Part shown: one piece after another, positions 1 through 8,773 of the stretch | Layout of the letters: every line of letters starts with the position of its first letter | Position numbering within the stretch: position 1 is the first letter of the stretch | NCBI RefSeq assembly: GCF_048066115.1 | Contig: NZ_JBLTYX010000021.1 | Location: 48,081-112,080, forward strand | Length of the DNA stretch: 64,000 nucleotides | Origin: Niveispirillum sp048066115 | Lineage (GTDB): Bacteria; Pseudomonadota; Alphaproteobacteria; Azospirillales; Azospirillaceae | Reading direction: 5' to 3' | Notes under the pieces: generated by a model | The model's input: only the letters and a program-made list of their open reading frames with translations | What the model was told of the DNA's origin: nothing | Database searches by the model: none | Translations under genes and position numbers: made by a program

Positions 1-1
1 C

Positions 2-2242
2 CAGCGCCTGGATGTGACCAAGCTGGCCTCGGCATCCGATGTCGAAGGTGCGCTGGGCGGCACGGTCAATATCATCTCCGCCAAGCCGTTGAGCGCCAAG
101 GATGATGTGACGGCGTTCTCCGTGGAAGGCATGGTGAACGACCGCAAGTCGCGGGGCAATTATCGCGGCTCGCTGCTGCTGTCGCACAAGTTCAGCGATG
201 ATTTCGGCGCGTTGCTGAACGTCTCCTATTCCGACCGCACCATCCGCGACGAAAGCGCCTTCTCCTTTTCAGGATACCTGCCGTTGACGGCGGCGTTCGA
301 CAGCGGGGCCACGGCCAACCGGCTGGGCACGGGCGGCACCGCCATTTCCCGCGATCCCAATGGCGACGGCACGCCGGGATATTACCTGGCCGATATCCGC
401 GACACCCAGATCGACGACAACCGCAAGCGCCTGGGCGTCAACGGCTCGCTGCAATGGCGACCCACGGACAGCACGGAATTCTGGTTCGACACGCTCTATT
501 CCAAGCAGGACATCACGCGCGACCGCTATTGGCTGTCCACCAACCTGTCGACCAGCGGCAGCGCCTATACGTCGCTGACCTTCTCGCCCACCGAGACGGT
601 GATCGCCGGTACGCTGAACACGGTGGTGCAGGGCAATACCGAATATTACACCAATGACGGCACCACCCTGTCGTCGGGCCTGGGCGGCCGCTGGTCGGGG
701 GAAAGCCTGGAGGTGACGGGCGACCTGTCCTATTCACGCTCCAAACAGTACGGGTTGCAGACCTTCCTGCGCGCATCGACCAAGAGCAATTACCCGGTGA
801 CGTTCGAGTTCCGCGATGTCGATGTGCCGCAATGGTCCGTGGCCGGGCTGAACATGACCGACCCCAGCCTGTTCCGCTTCACCAACGCCTTCGACAATGC
901 CGATCAGGCCGTGTCGGAGAACAAGGCGGCGCGGTTGGATGCCAGCTACAGCCTGGACACGTCATTCCTGTCGGCCCTGAAGACCGGCCTGCGCTTTTCC
1001 AAGACCGATGTGGCCATCGACAAGTGGCAGACGCAGCTGGGCATCAATGTCTCCGCCGACACCGTGCCCGACAGTTTCGAGATCAAGACGCTGGACATCC
1101 TGAAGGGGGCCAGCGGGTACACGCCGCTGGCCTATATCTCGCCCGTGCTGTTCGGTGGTTCCAAGACGCTCGCCTGCCAGGTGACGGGCACCACCTGCAC
1201 CCCGCGCGTGCACGCGCCGCTGTCATCGTTCGAGACGGCGGAGAAGGATTGGGCCGGCTATGCCCAGGCCGATATCGATACGGAATTCCTTGGCATGCCG
1301 GTGCGCGGCAATGCCGGCATGCGCTATGTCCATACCGATTTCACGGCCGAAGGGTTCCGCACCACGGCCGGCAGCGCCAGCACCTTCCTGCCCACCACCT
1401 ATGGCAAGAAATATGATGATTTCCTGCCCAGCGTGACGCTGAACGCGGAGCTGATGGAGGATGTCGTACTGCGCTTAGGCGCTGCCAAGGTGATGGCGCG
1501 GCCCAATTCGGCCGACCAGAATCCCGGCGTGACCCTGGACCCGATCGCGTCACTGGCCGTGGGCGCCATCCCGACCGGCACGGCGGGCAATCCGCAGCTG
1601 GACCCGTTCCGGGCCAAACAGGTTGACCTGTCGCTGGAATATTACTTCAAGCCGGCCTCGCTGTTGTCCCTGGGCCTGTTCCGCAAGGATCTGGCCACCT
1701 TCATCGTGTCCAAGGGCGCGTTCGAGACGTTCGACAATTACCAGTACCTGGTGCGGCGCCCGGTCAATGGCACGGGCGGCGACATCAATGGCATCGAGGT
1801 CAATTTCCAGGACAATTTCGACTTCCTGCCTGCCCCCTTCGACGGGTTCGGCATGGTGGCGAATTACAGCTATATCGACAGTTCCACGCCCTTCATCAGC
1901 CCGCGTACCGGCGAACAGCTGCCGATCCCCGGCCTGTCAAAGAACAATGTCAATCTGATCCTGTTCTATGAGAAGGGCGATTATGGGGTGCGGCTGGCCT
2001 ATAACTGGCGCGATACGTTCATGGACAGTATCGCGGCCGGCGGCGACGGCGTGTTCTTCGACACGACCCAGGACCTGTCACTGTCCACCCGCTGGCAGTT
2101 CACGCCCGAACTCAGCGTCGATATGCAGATCTCCAACCTGCTGGACAGCCGGGTGCGGCAGTTCGGCGGGGTGGAGGATGCCACCAAGCTCTATGCGCTG
2201 AACGGCCGGACCTATTCGGTCGCCCTGCGCGGCAAGTTCTGA
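2..2242 (+). CDS. TonB-dependent receptor, 5'-truncated by the window edge
   Basis: This is an outer-membrane TonB-dependent receptor that imports a ligand using energy from TonB-ExbBD. The reading frame is open from base 2, so the start, signal peptide, TonB box and most of the plug lie outside the window. The first visible residues (VEGALGGTVNII) are the end of the plug domain. About 700 residues of beta-barrel follow, with alternating aromatic strands and a C-terminal strand ending in GKF, the usual C-terminal Phe of outer-membrane barrels. It looks like the large receptors common in Caulobacter-type bacteria that take up sugars. The sugar-acid genes immediately downstream fit that, but the ligand is inferred. 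The GTG at base 14 is internal and not a real start. Confidence 0.93.
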   Translation, partial: QRLDVTKLASASDVEGALGGTVNIISAKPLSAKDDVTAFSVEGMVNDRKSRGNYRGSLLLSHKFSDDFGALLNVSYSDRTIRDESAFSFSGYLPLTAAFDSGATANRLGTGGTAISRDPNGDGTPGYYLADIRDTQIDDNRKRLGVNGSLQWRPTDSTEFWFDTLYSKQDITRDRYWLSTNLSTSGSAYTSLTFSPTETVIAGTLNTVVQGNTEYYTNDGTTLSSGLGGRWSGESLEVTGDLSYSRSKQYGLQTFLRASTKSNYPVTFEFRDVDVPQWSVAGLNMTDPSLFRFTNAFDNADQAVSENKAARLDASYSLDTSFLSALKTGLRFSKTDVAIDKWQTQLGINVSADTVPDSFEIKTLDILKGASGYTPLAYISPVLFGGSKTLACQVTGTTCTPRVHAPLSSFETAEKDWAGYAQADIDTEFLGMPVRGNAGMRYVHTDFTAEGFRTTAGSASTFLPTTYGKKYDDFLPSVTLNAELMEDVVLRLGAAKVMARPNSADQNPGVTLDPIASLAVGAIPTGTAGNPQLDPFRAKQVDLSLEYYFKPASLLSLGLFRKDLATFIVSKGAFETFDNYQYLVRRPVNGTGGDINGIEVNFQDNFDFLPAPFDGFGMVANYSYIDSSTPFISPRTGEQLPIPGLSKNNVNLILFYEKGDYGVRLAYNWRDTFMDSIAAGGDGVFFDTTQDLSLSTRWQFTPELSVDMQISNLLDSRVRQFGGVEDATKLYALNGRTYSVALRGKF

Positions 2243-2261
2243 CCTGCTTCCTTCCCTCCAC

Positions 2262-2299
2262 CCGCCGGCACCGGTTTCTCCCGGTGCCGGCGGTTTTTT
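2262..2299 (+). terminator. Rho-independent terminator after the TonB receptor
   Basis: A perfect 13-bp stem (CCGCCGGCACCGG paired with CCGGTGCCGGCGG) with a 6-nt loop is followed by six T. It starts 20 bp after the receptor stop codon and ends just before the convergent lactonase gene. Confidence 0.88.
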
Positions 2300-2300
2300 G

Positions 2301-3140
2301 TCACCAACCAAACACCGATACCGCCAAGCCCTCGACCGCCGTCTTGAAGACCAACGGTCGCCCCGACAGCGGTGTGTCGCGCAGCTGTGCATCGCTCAAC
2401 CCCCGCCTGGCGGTGGTGACCAGCATGCAGCCGGGGGCGAAGGCTAGGCTGGTGGGCCGGGGGACCAGCACAGGCAGCAGGTCCAGCAGCTGCCCGTCCG
2501 GTGACAGGCAGGCGATGGCCGCCCCGTCCCACAGGGCCGACCAGATGCGGCCCTGGACATCGACGGCCAAACCGTCGGGCTTGCCCATGGAAACGGGGAA
2601 GCGGAACAGCATTTCGCGCGGACCCAGGCGGCCGGTTTTCAGGTCGAACGCGTAGCGGTAAATCAACCGCTGCCCGGTGTCGGTCAGGTAGAACCAGCGG
2701 TCATCGGGGCTGAAGCCGATGCCGTTGCAAACATCGAATCCCCTGTCCATGTGCATGATGTCCCCATCCACCCGATAGAGCGTGCCCAGCCCCGGTGCGC
2801 CGGCGAGCCCCATGCTGCCGATCCACAGCCGCCCAAGCCGGTCGCACTTGCCGTCATTGAAGCGGGCGCCGTCCAGCGGCGGGGTGGGGCGGGGGATCGG
2901 CCGGCCGCCTTCGGTGAAATCCGCGATCCGGTCGTGCGTGGCCAGCAGCCAGCCACCGGCAGCCTTGGGCACGGCCAGGGCCAGCGGCACGCCCGGATCG
3001 ATGCTGCGCAGGCGGGTTCCGTCCCAGAGGTGCATGCCCCCGCCGCCGCCATCGATCCAGGACCAGCGGTCATGGGCGGGGTGCCAATGCGGCCCCTCGC
3101 CCACGTCGCAAGTGACGGGCAGCGCCTCAGGCGACGACAT
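2301..3140 (-). CDS. SMP-30/gluconolactonase/LRE family lactonase
   Basis: This is a six-bladed beta-propeller hydrolase of the SMP-30/gluconolactonase family, expected to open an aldonolactone to the free sugar acid in the cytoplasm. At 279 residues it has normal length. Family metal-site signatures are visible: Glu in DVGEGPHW near the N-terminus, ARFNDGKCD, the Asn of CNGIGFSPDD, and the Asp of KPDGLAVD. The start overlaps the 3' end of the upstream dehydratase gene by 14 bp, so the two are co-transcribed and probably translationally coupled. With the dehydratase, carrier, SDR and mutarotase around it, it fits a non-phosphorylating oxidative sugar pathway. The exact lactone cannot be read from sequence. 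Confidence 0.88.
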   Translation of the reverse strand: MSSPEALPVTCDVGEGPHWHPAHDRWSWIDGGGGGMHLWDGTRLRSIDPGVPLALAVPKAAGGWLLATHDRIADFTEGGRPIPRPTPPLDGARFNDGKCDRLGRLWIGSMGLAGAPGLGTLYRVDGDIMHMDRGFDVCNGIGFSPDDRWFYLTDTGQRLIYRYAFDLKTGRLGPREMLFRFPVSMGKPDGLAVDVQGRIWSALWDGAAIACLSPDGQLLDLLPVLVPRPTSLAFAPGCMLVTTARRGLSDAQLRDTPLSGRPLVFKTAVEGLAVSVFGW

Positions 3141-4293
3141 GGCGCCACAGTTCCTCGCGCGGCTCGATACCCAGGCCGGGCGCGTCGGGCACGTGATAGA
3201 AGCCGGCCTCGCACTTCATCGCCGTTTCGAACAAAGGCAGGTGGCGCGGCAGAACGCTGTTCTGGAATTCATGCCAGGGCAGATCATGGATGGCGGCCGA
3301 TGCCTGCAGGCTGGCGGCCATGAAGATGCCGAAGCCGATGGTGGCGTGCGGCATGGTACGGGCATGATGGACATCGGCCAGGGCGGCCATGCGCATGAAC
3401 TGGGTGATGCCGCAGCGGCCCATCTCCGGCTGGATGATGGTCAGGGCGCCCGATTTCAGGCGCAGATGCGCGTCATGCACGGTGCGCCATTCCTCCCCAC
3501 CCGCGATGGGGATGCTGGACCCTTGGGCCACGCGGGCCAGGCCGTCCAGATCCTCGTACCGGCAAGGGGCTTCCACGAAGGCGATGTCGTAGGGTTCAAT
3601 CTTGCGGATGATCGACAAGGCCTCCGCCGAGGTATGGACCCAGTGCAGGTCCAGCATCAGCGTGATGTCGGGAAAATTTGCCCGCAGGTCGCGCAGCAGG
3701 GCGACATAGTCGAAGCTGGTGGCGGCATGCACCTTGAACGCCCGGAAACCCTTGTCATACAGGGCCCGCACGCTGTCCAGCCTTGCCGCATTGTCGCTGC
3801 CGGCGATGTTGGTGATATAGGCGGGGATGCGGTCCCGCTGCTGCCCGCCCAGCAGCTTGTGCACCGGCCGGCCCAGGATCTTGCCGCACAGGTCCCACAG
3901 CGCGATATCGACCGCGGCCAGCGCGTCCAGCCAGAAGCCGGACGTGTAGCCCCGCACCCGCATCATGTTGTACAGGCTCTGCCAGATCACCTGCACATCC
4001 AGCGGGTCGCGGCCGCGCAGCACTGGCTGGATCAGGTCCTTGACCAGTTCGCCAACCACAGTGCCGGCGGCGATGCCATAAGTCTCACCCCAGCCGACCC
4101 GCCCCCCTTCCGTGGTGATCCTCAGGATCACGGTGCGGTCGTCCGCCGGATAGATGGTGCCGTTATCGTCATCGACGATATAGCCCCGCTCATTCACCGG
4201 CGGCTGCCGGCCCATATGCGGCGACTGGGCGCGAGGAATGCGCAGATAGATCGCCTCTACAGTGCGGATGGCATCGGCTTGTACGCTTGGCAT
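3127..4293 (-). CDS. Mandelate racemase/muconate lactonizing enzyme family dehydratase (enolase superfamily)
   Basis: This enolase-superfamily enzyme of the mandelate-racemase subgroup is most likely a sugar-acid dehydratase that makes a 2-keto-3-deoxy acid. At 388 residues it has a capping domain (about 1-130) followed by the barrel. The three Mg ligands are visible in order as DLHW, FVEAP and GGEEW. A Lys-x-His pair follows in FKVHAAT, and a catalytic-type His sits in MPHATIGFG. The ATG has a textbook AGGAGG five bases upstream. The gene is first in a minus-strand pair with the lactonase and is divergent from the MFS carrier. Substrate (galactonate, fuconate, arabinonate, etc.) is not decided by these motifs. 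Confidence 0.88.
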   Translation of the reverse strand: MPSVQADAIRTVEAIYLRIPRAQSPHMGRQPPVNERGYIVDDDNGTIYPADDRTVILRITTEGGRVGWGETYGIAAGTVVGELVKDLIQPVLRGRDPLDVQVIWQSLYNMMRVRGYTSGFWLDALAAVDIALWDLCGKILGRPVHKLLGGQQRDRIPAYITNIAGSDNAARLDSVRALYDKGFRAFKVHAATSFDYVALLRDLRANFPDITLMLDLHWVHTSAEALSIIRKIEPYDIAFVEAPCRYEDLDGLARVAQGSSIPIAGGEEWRTVHDAHLRLKSGALTIIQPEMGRCGITQFMRMAALADVHHARTMPHATIGFGIFMAASLQASAAIHDLPWHEFQNSVLPRHLPLFETAMKCEAGFYHVPDAPGLGIEPREELWRHVVA

Positions 4294-4313
4294 ATCGCCT
4301 CCTGGGTAAATTT

Positions 4314-4384
4314 TTGCTATATTAGCATCATATATGTCGGACGCCTAGTGCTGGCGCTGCATCGCAGATTTTTGTTGCTATAAT
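4314..4384. promoter_or_regulatory. Divergent promoter/operator between dehydratase and MFS carrier
   Basis: This A/T-rich stretch in a GC-rich window lies between two divergent genes. It holds the palindrome TGCTA-TAT-TAGCA (4315-4327). A near copy of its left half, TTGCTATAAT, sits at 4375-4384, 61 bp or about six helical turns away. The second copy contains a consensus -10 hexamer TATAAT (4379-4384) facing the carrier gene. No good -35 was found. Two phased half-sites suggest a repressor binding both promoters. The regulator family is unknown, and no regulator gene is adjacent. Confidence 0.5.
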
Positions 4385-4454
4385 ATCTACATTAACCTAG
4401 CCTGACCCCAGGCCTTCGCAGAAAGGCCGTTTCAGGGACGGAACAGGAAGGCTT

Positions 4455-5714
4455 TTGCCCGTGCGCGAAGACGCCCTTGATGGACGTATGCCGCCGGCCC
4501 CCAATCGCTGGGTGGTGGTGGCGCTGCTGTCCGCATCGACATTCCTCAACTATATCGACCGGCAGATCCTGGCGCTGCTGGCCCAGCCGATCCAGCATGA
4601 GCTGGCGATGGATGACAAGGGCTATGCCTTCGTTGTTTCCGCCTTCATGGTGGCCTATATGGCGGGCAATCTCGTCTCCGGCTGGATGGTGGACCGGGGT
4701 GGTGCGCGCTGGGCCATGGCGTTCTTCGTGACCTGGTGGTCCGTGGCCAGCTGCCTGTCGGGCCTGGCGCAGGATACGCACCAGCTGGCGGCCACCCGCT
4801 TCGCTCTGGGTCTGGCGGAGGTGGGGAATTTCATCGCCGCCCCGGTACTGGTGGCGATCTATTTTCCGCCGTCACAGCGGGCATTGGGCATCGGCATCTA
4901 TACGGCCGCCGCCATGTTCGGCGCCGCCCTGTCACCACCGCTGATCACCGGGCTGGCGGCGGCCACGGGCTGGCGCCCCGCCTTCCTGATCACCGGCGGC
5001 ATCGGCCTGCTCTGGACCGCGGCCTGGCTGGGTTGCGTGAAGGGTGGGGCCGCGGCACCGTTGCCAACGGGCGGGGCGGCCAAGGCGGGACAGGGCGCCA
5101 TCGACCTTCCCACCTGGTGGGACGCATTGCGGACGCGGCAGGTCTGGGGCATCGCCCTGGGCATCACGCTGACCTGGCCCGTCTGGTATTTCTATCTGAA
5201 CTGGTTTCCCAAATATCTGGTCGATGAACGCGGCCTGTCGACGCTGGAGATGGGGGCGAAGGCCTGGATCGTCTATCTGGCGGCGGGCATCGGCTGCCTG
5301 GTCGGCGGCAGTGCCAGCGGGTTGCTGGCCCGGTACGGATTGCGGCCACGCACGGCGAAGCTGTGGGTGCTGGGGGCCGTCTGCATCCTGGCACCCGTCG
5401 GGGCGGGCAACGCCTGGGGCCCGCCGGTCGGGGTCAGCCTGGCCTTCGCCGCCGCCGTGGCCCTGCTGCACATGTTCTGGCAGGTGAACCTAACGGCCCT
5501 GCCCACCGACCTGTTCACCAGCCGGTCGATCAGCAAGGTGATGGCCCTGTCCGGCATCGCCAGCGGCGTGGCCGGGATCGGCACCACCTGGCTGATCGGG
5601 CAGCTGGTGGGGCAGATATCCTACCGGCCGATGTTCGCGCTGATGGCCGTGGTCTATGCGCTGGGTTTCCTGGCGATCCTCTGGCTGTGCGGCCGGGGCG
5701 GGAAGGGGGAGTGA
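4455..5714 (+). CDS. MFS transporter, sugar-acid (ACS/hexuronate) type
   Basis: This inner-membrane major facilitator has about 419 residues and 12 predicted helices. The first helix carries LNYIDRQILALL, typical of the anion:cation symporter branch that imports hexuronates and other organic acids. GWMVDRGGARW after helix 2 is the MFS loop signature. The start is uncertain: TTG at 4455 or GTG at 4461, both just after AGGAAG at 4445-4450. The stop is followed one base later by the SDR ATG, so they form one operon. Role inferred: uptake of the sugar or sugar acid processed by the neighbouring enzymes. Confidence 0.87.
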   Translation: MPVREDALDGRMPPAPNRWVVVALLSASTFLNYIDRQILALLAQPIQHELAMDDKGYAFVVSAFMVAYMAGNLVSGWMVDRGGARWAMAFFVTWWSVASCLSGLAQDTHQLAATRFALGLAEVGNFIAAPVLVAIYFPPSQRALGIGIYTAAAMFGAALSPPLITGLAAATGWRPAFLITGGIGLLWTAAWLGCVKGGAAAPLPTGGAAKAGQGAIDLPTWWDALRTRQVWGIALGITLTWPVWYFYLNWFPKYLVDERGLSTLEMGAKAWIVYLAAGIGCLVGGSASGLLARYGLRPRTAKLWVLGAVCILAPVGAGNAWGPPVGVSLAFAAAVALLHMFWQVNLTALPTDLFTSRSISKVMALSGIASGVAGIGTTWLIGQLVGQISYRPMFALMAVVYALGFLAILWLCGRGGKGE

Positions 5715-5715
5715 G

Positions 5716-6444
5716 ATGCGGTTCAAGGACAAGATCGCGGTGATCACCGGGGCCGGCAGCGGCATCGGCCTGGCCATCGCCCAGGCTCTGGCCGCCGAAG
5801 GGGCCAAGGTGGCGGGGCTGGACCTGCGGCCCGGTCCGGCGGGGTTGGGATTGACCTGCGACGTGGGGGACGACGGGGCGGTCATGGCGGCGGGCGACAG
5901 GGTGCTGGAAAGCCTGGGCGTGCCCGACATCCTGGTCCATTGCGCGGCCACCACCTTCAAGGGGCCGGTGCTGGACACGCCCATGGGTGATGTCCAGCGC
6001 ATCATGAATATCAATGTCCATGGTGCCTTGCGGCTGGCCGGCCGGTTCCTGCCCGCCATGCGGCAGCGGCGGTCGGGATCGGTGTTGTTCATGTCGTCGG
6101 TGAATGCGGAATTCGCCACGCCGGGACAGGGTATCTATGCCGCTTCCAAGGCGGCCATCGACAATCTGGTCAAGACCCTGGCCGTGGAACTGGCGCCCGA
6201 CGGCATCCGCATCAACAGCATCCGCCCCGCCTCGGTGGCCACGCCGCCCATGGTGGACAGTTTCAACGCCCTGCCGGACGCCGATGCGGCGATCCGCGCC
6301 AATGTCGCCCGCCATCCGCTGGGCCGCTGGGGACGGGCCGACGAGGTGGCGGCGCTGGCCGCCTTCCTGCTGTCGGATGAGGCCGGATGGATCACCGGCG
6401 CGCATTACGCCATCGATGGCGGTGCCGGCGTCACGCGGCGATAA
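5716..6444 (+). CDS. SDR family NAD(P)-dependent oxidoreductase
   Basis: This classical short-chain dehydrogenase has 242 residues. It shows the Rossmann motif TGAGSGIG at about 10-17, the catalytic Ser in MSSVNAEF, and Tyr-x3-Lys as YAASK. The C-terminal DGGAGVTRR is the usual SDR end. ATG 5716 is chosen because it directly follows the carrier stop and matches the family N-terminus (MRFKDKIAVITG). The open frame runs upstream, but only through the MFS gene. In this context it may oxidise a sugar (1-dehydrogenase giving the lactone) or a deoxy-sugar-acid intermediate. The NAD versus NADP preference and substrate are not determined. Confidence 0.88.
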   Translation: MRFKDKIAVITGAGSGIGLAIAQALAAEGAKVAGLDLRPGPAGLGLTCDVGDDGAVMAAGDRVLESLGVPDILVHCAATTFKGPVLDTPMGDVQRIMNINVHGALRLAGRFLPAMRQRRSGSVLFMSSVNAEFATPGQGIYAASKAAIDNLVKTLAVELAPDGIRINSIRPASVATPPMVDSFNALPDADAAIRANVARHPLGRWGRADEVAALAAFLLSDEAGWITGAHYAIDGGAGVTRR

Positions 6445-6448
6445 GGGG

Positions 6449-7306
6449 GTGAGGCTGCAGGGCGGCGGCTGGTCCCTGGTTCTGGCACCGGAGATGGGTG
6501 GATCGGTGCTGGGCCTGTACCATGATGGCCAGCCGGTGCTGCGGTCCGCGCCGGCGGTGGCAGAGGTGCGGGAGACGGCGTGCTTTCCACTGCTGCCCTT
6601 CGCCAACCGTATCATCGATGGGCGGTTTTCCTGGCAAGGGCGGGATATCGCCCTATGGCCCAACTTCCCCCCGGAACCGCATGCGGTGCACGGGCTGGGC
6701 TGGCAACGGCCCTGGCAGGTGGCGGAATGGGGGACGGATCATGCCATGCTGGTCCTGGACCATGCGGCCGATCCATTCTGGCCGTTCGACTTCCAGGCCC
6801 GCCAGCATTTCCGGATCGGTCCGGACGGGCTGCGCGTCGAACTGAACCTGCGCAACCGCGCAGGTGGAGTGATGCCCGCGGGTATCGGCCTGCACCCCTA
6901 TTTCCCGTGCTGTCCATCCACGATTCTGCGCTTCCGCGCGGAGGGGGCGTGGCTGAACGGGGATCATGGCCTGCCCGACCGGCGGGTGCCGGGAGGGGCA
7001 TGGGATTGCCGCGACGGGCGGCTGGTCGCGGAACATCCGCTCAACCATGATTTCGATGGATGGGATGGGGTGGCCGAGATCATCGGGCCCGATGCGCCGG
7101 CCATCCGGGTACAGGCCGGCGGTGCCTTGCGCTGGCTGCGCATCTTCGCCCCCGCCGGCCACGATATCCTGGCCGTGGAACCGGTCAGCCATGGGGCGAA
7201 CGCCTTGGCACGGCCGGACCCGGCGGCATTGGGGTGCGTGGCGCTGGCCCCGGATGCGGTGCTGTCCGGATGGATGCGGATTTTTGTTCGGTATCCTAAC
7301 TTTTAA
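6449..7306 (+). CDS. Aldose 1-epimerase (mutarotase) family protein
   Basis: This galactose-mutarotase-like protein is expected to interconvert alpha and beta anomers of an aldose in the cytoplasm. It has 285 residues from the GTG at 6449, which lies 4 bp after the SDR stop with AAGGGGG as ribosome site. Signatures are visible in order: the Arg of FANRI, the His of AVHGLGW, the His of GIGLHPYFP and a C-terminal VEPVSHGANA. It supplies the correct anomer to a sugar dehydrogenase, which fits the SDR and lactonase of this cluster. It is the last gene of the plus-strand operon, and no clear terminator is visible after it. Confidence 0.85.
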   Translation: MRLQGGGWSLVLAPEMGGSVLGLYHDGQPVLRSAPAVAEVRETACFPLLPFANRIIDGRFSWQGRDIALWPNFPPEPHAVHGLGWQRPWQVAEWGTDHAMLVLDHAADPFWPFDFQARQHFRIGPDGLRVELNLRNRAGGVMPAGIGLHPYFPCCPSTILRFRAEGAWLNGDHGLPDRRVPGGAWDCRDGRLVAEHPLNHDFDGWDGVAEIIGPDAPAIRVQAGGALRWLRIFAPAGHDILAVEPVSHGANALARPDPAALGCVALAPDAVLSGWMRIFVRYPNF

Positions 7307-7420
7307 GGCGCCCCCAGCCGCACGCCCCCCATTCCCCCGGCGGCGTTGATCAACTAACCTGCCGTCGGCCGGGTCCGACGCGGACGTTGCCGACTTCCTG
7401 GACCGCAACATGGGTGCGTG

Positions 7421-8773
7421 ATGGCCAAGGACCTGCTGGGCAATTCCGTGACGGTACCGGAAGGGGCATTGTCTGCCATCAATGATTTCGTGGGCGGCAT
7501 GATCGCGTACGAGGCGCGGGCGCTGAACATCCTGGAGGCCGCCGAGGCGCCCGATGCACCGGCCCTGGTGCATGTCTATGCCGGGTTCCTGAACCTGCTG
7601 GCCGAGGCGACGGGGGCGGCGGAGGCCGCCCGCCCACATCTGGCGGCCGCACGGCTGCGGCTGGCCTGTGCCAACGAAAGGGAGGTGCGGCTGGCCAATG
7701 CGCTGTCCGCCTGGATCGATGATGATATCGAGGCGACGGTCGCCATCCTGTCCGCCATCCTGGCCGATCATCCACGCGACCTGACCACGCTGAAGCTGCT
7801 GCATTACCACCAGTTCAACCATGGTGACTTCCCCGCCATGCTGCGCGCGGCACAAATCGTGGAGGCAACGGACCCGCACCTGCCCTATCTTGGCGGCTGC
7901 CTGGCGTTCGCCTATGAACAGTTGCATCTGCTGGACGCGGCGGCGGCGGCGGCGCGTGCCGGTCTGGCTCTCGTGCCCACCGATCCCTGGGCCCAGCATG
8001 CGCTGGCCCATGTCTGGCTGACGCAAGGCCGGATCGGCGAAGGTCTGGCGGCGCTGACCGCATGGTCGCCGGGCTGGCAGGGGCTGAACAGTTTCATGGT
8101 CACCCATCTCTGGTGGCACCTGGCTTTGTTGCACCTGGGCCGGGGCGATGCGGACCGGGTGCTGGAGGTCTACGACACCCAGGTCTGGGCCCACGCCAGG
8201 GATTATTCCCAGGATCAGGTGGGGGCGGTGTCACTGCTGGCCCGGCTGGAGCTGGCCGGGTACGGGGTGGGGGATCGCTGGGCCGGGCTTGCCGCCTATC
8301 TGGCGGCGCGGGCCGGGGACGTGGTGCAACCCTTCCTGTCGGTCCAGTACGCCTATGGATTGGCAAGGGCCGGGCGGGCGGAGGCCGACGGCCTGCTGGC
8401 CGCCATCGCCCGCGCGGCGGAAAACGGTCCGCCCCATAGCCGGGCCACCTGGCACGACGCGGCCCTGCCGCTGGCACGGGGGCTGGTCGCCCTGGCGCGC
8501 GGCGATGCGGAGGCGGCCCTGCCGTTATTGTCCGACGCCGTGCCGCGGCTGGCCCGGTTGGGCGGCAGCCACGCGCAGCGCGACCTGTTCGCGCAATTCC
8601 TTCTGGATGCGCAGATCAAGGCCGGTGCCTGGATCGAGGCGCAGCAGGCCCTGGAACTGCGCCGCGCCACCGATCCCGGCAATGTGCCGCTGAACCGGGC
8701 GCTGGCCGCGCTTTATCGCCGCCTGGACCTGCCGCAACTGGCTGAACAGGCCGAAATGCGGGCGGTGGCATGA
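7421..8773 (+). CDS. Tetratricopeptide-repeat protein, TTC38-like
   Basis: This is a soluble, helix-rich 450-residue protein with no signal peptide. The spaced helical pairs and the motif VTHLWWHLALLHLGRGD followed by YDTQVW are characteristic of the TTC38 family, known in bacteria and animals but without an assigned biochemical role. ATG 7421 is preferred over GTG 7418. Its stop overlaps the start of the ABC substrate-binding/permease gene by 4 bp, so it heads that operon. Co-transcription suggests a function tied to the imported substrate. That link is inference. Confidence 0.82.
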   Translation: MAKDLLGNSVTVPEGALSAINDFVGGMIAYEARALNILEAAEAPDAPALVHVYAGFLNLLAEATGAAEAARPHLAAARLRLACANEREVRLANALSAWIDDDIEATVAILSAILADHPRDLTTLKLLHYHQFNHGDFPAMLRAAQIVEATDPHLPYLGGCLAFAYEQLHLLDAAAAAARAGLALVPTDPWAQHALAHVWLTQGRIGEGLAALTAWSPGWQGLNSFMVTHLWWHLALLHLGRGDADRVLEVYDTQVWAHARDYSQDQVGAVSLLARLELAGYGVGDRWAGLAAYLAARAGDVVQPFLSVQYAYGLARAGRAEADGLLAAIARAAENGPPHSRATWHDAALPLARGLVALARGDAEAALPLLSDAVPRLARLGGSHAQRDLFAQFLLDAQIKAGAWIEAQQALELRRATDPGNVPLNRALAALYRRLDLPQLAEQAEMRAVA

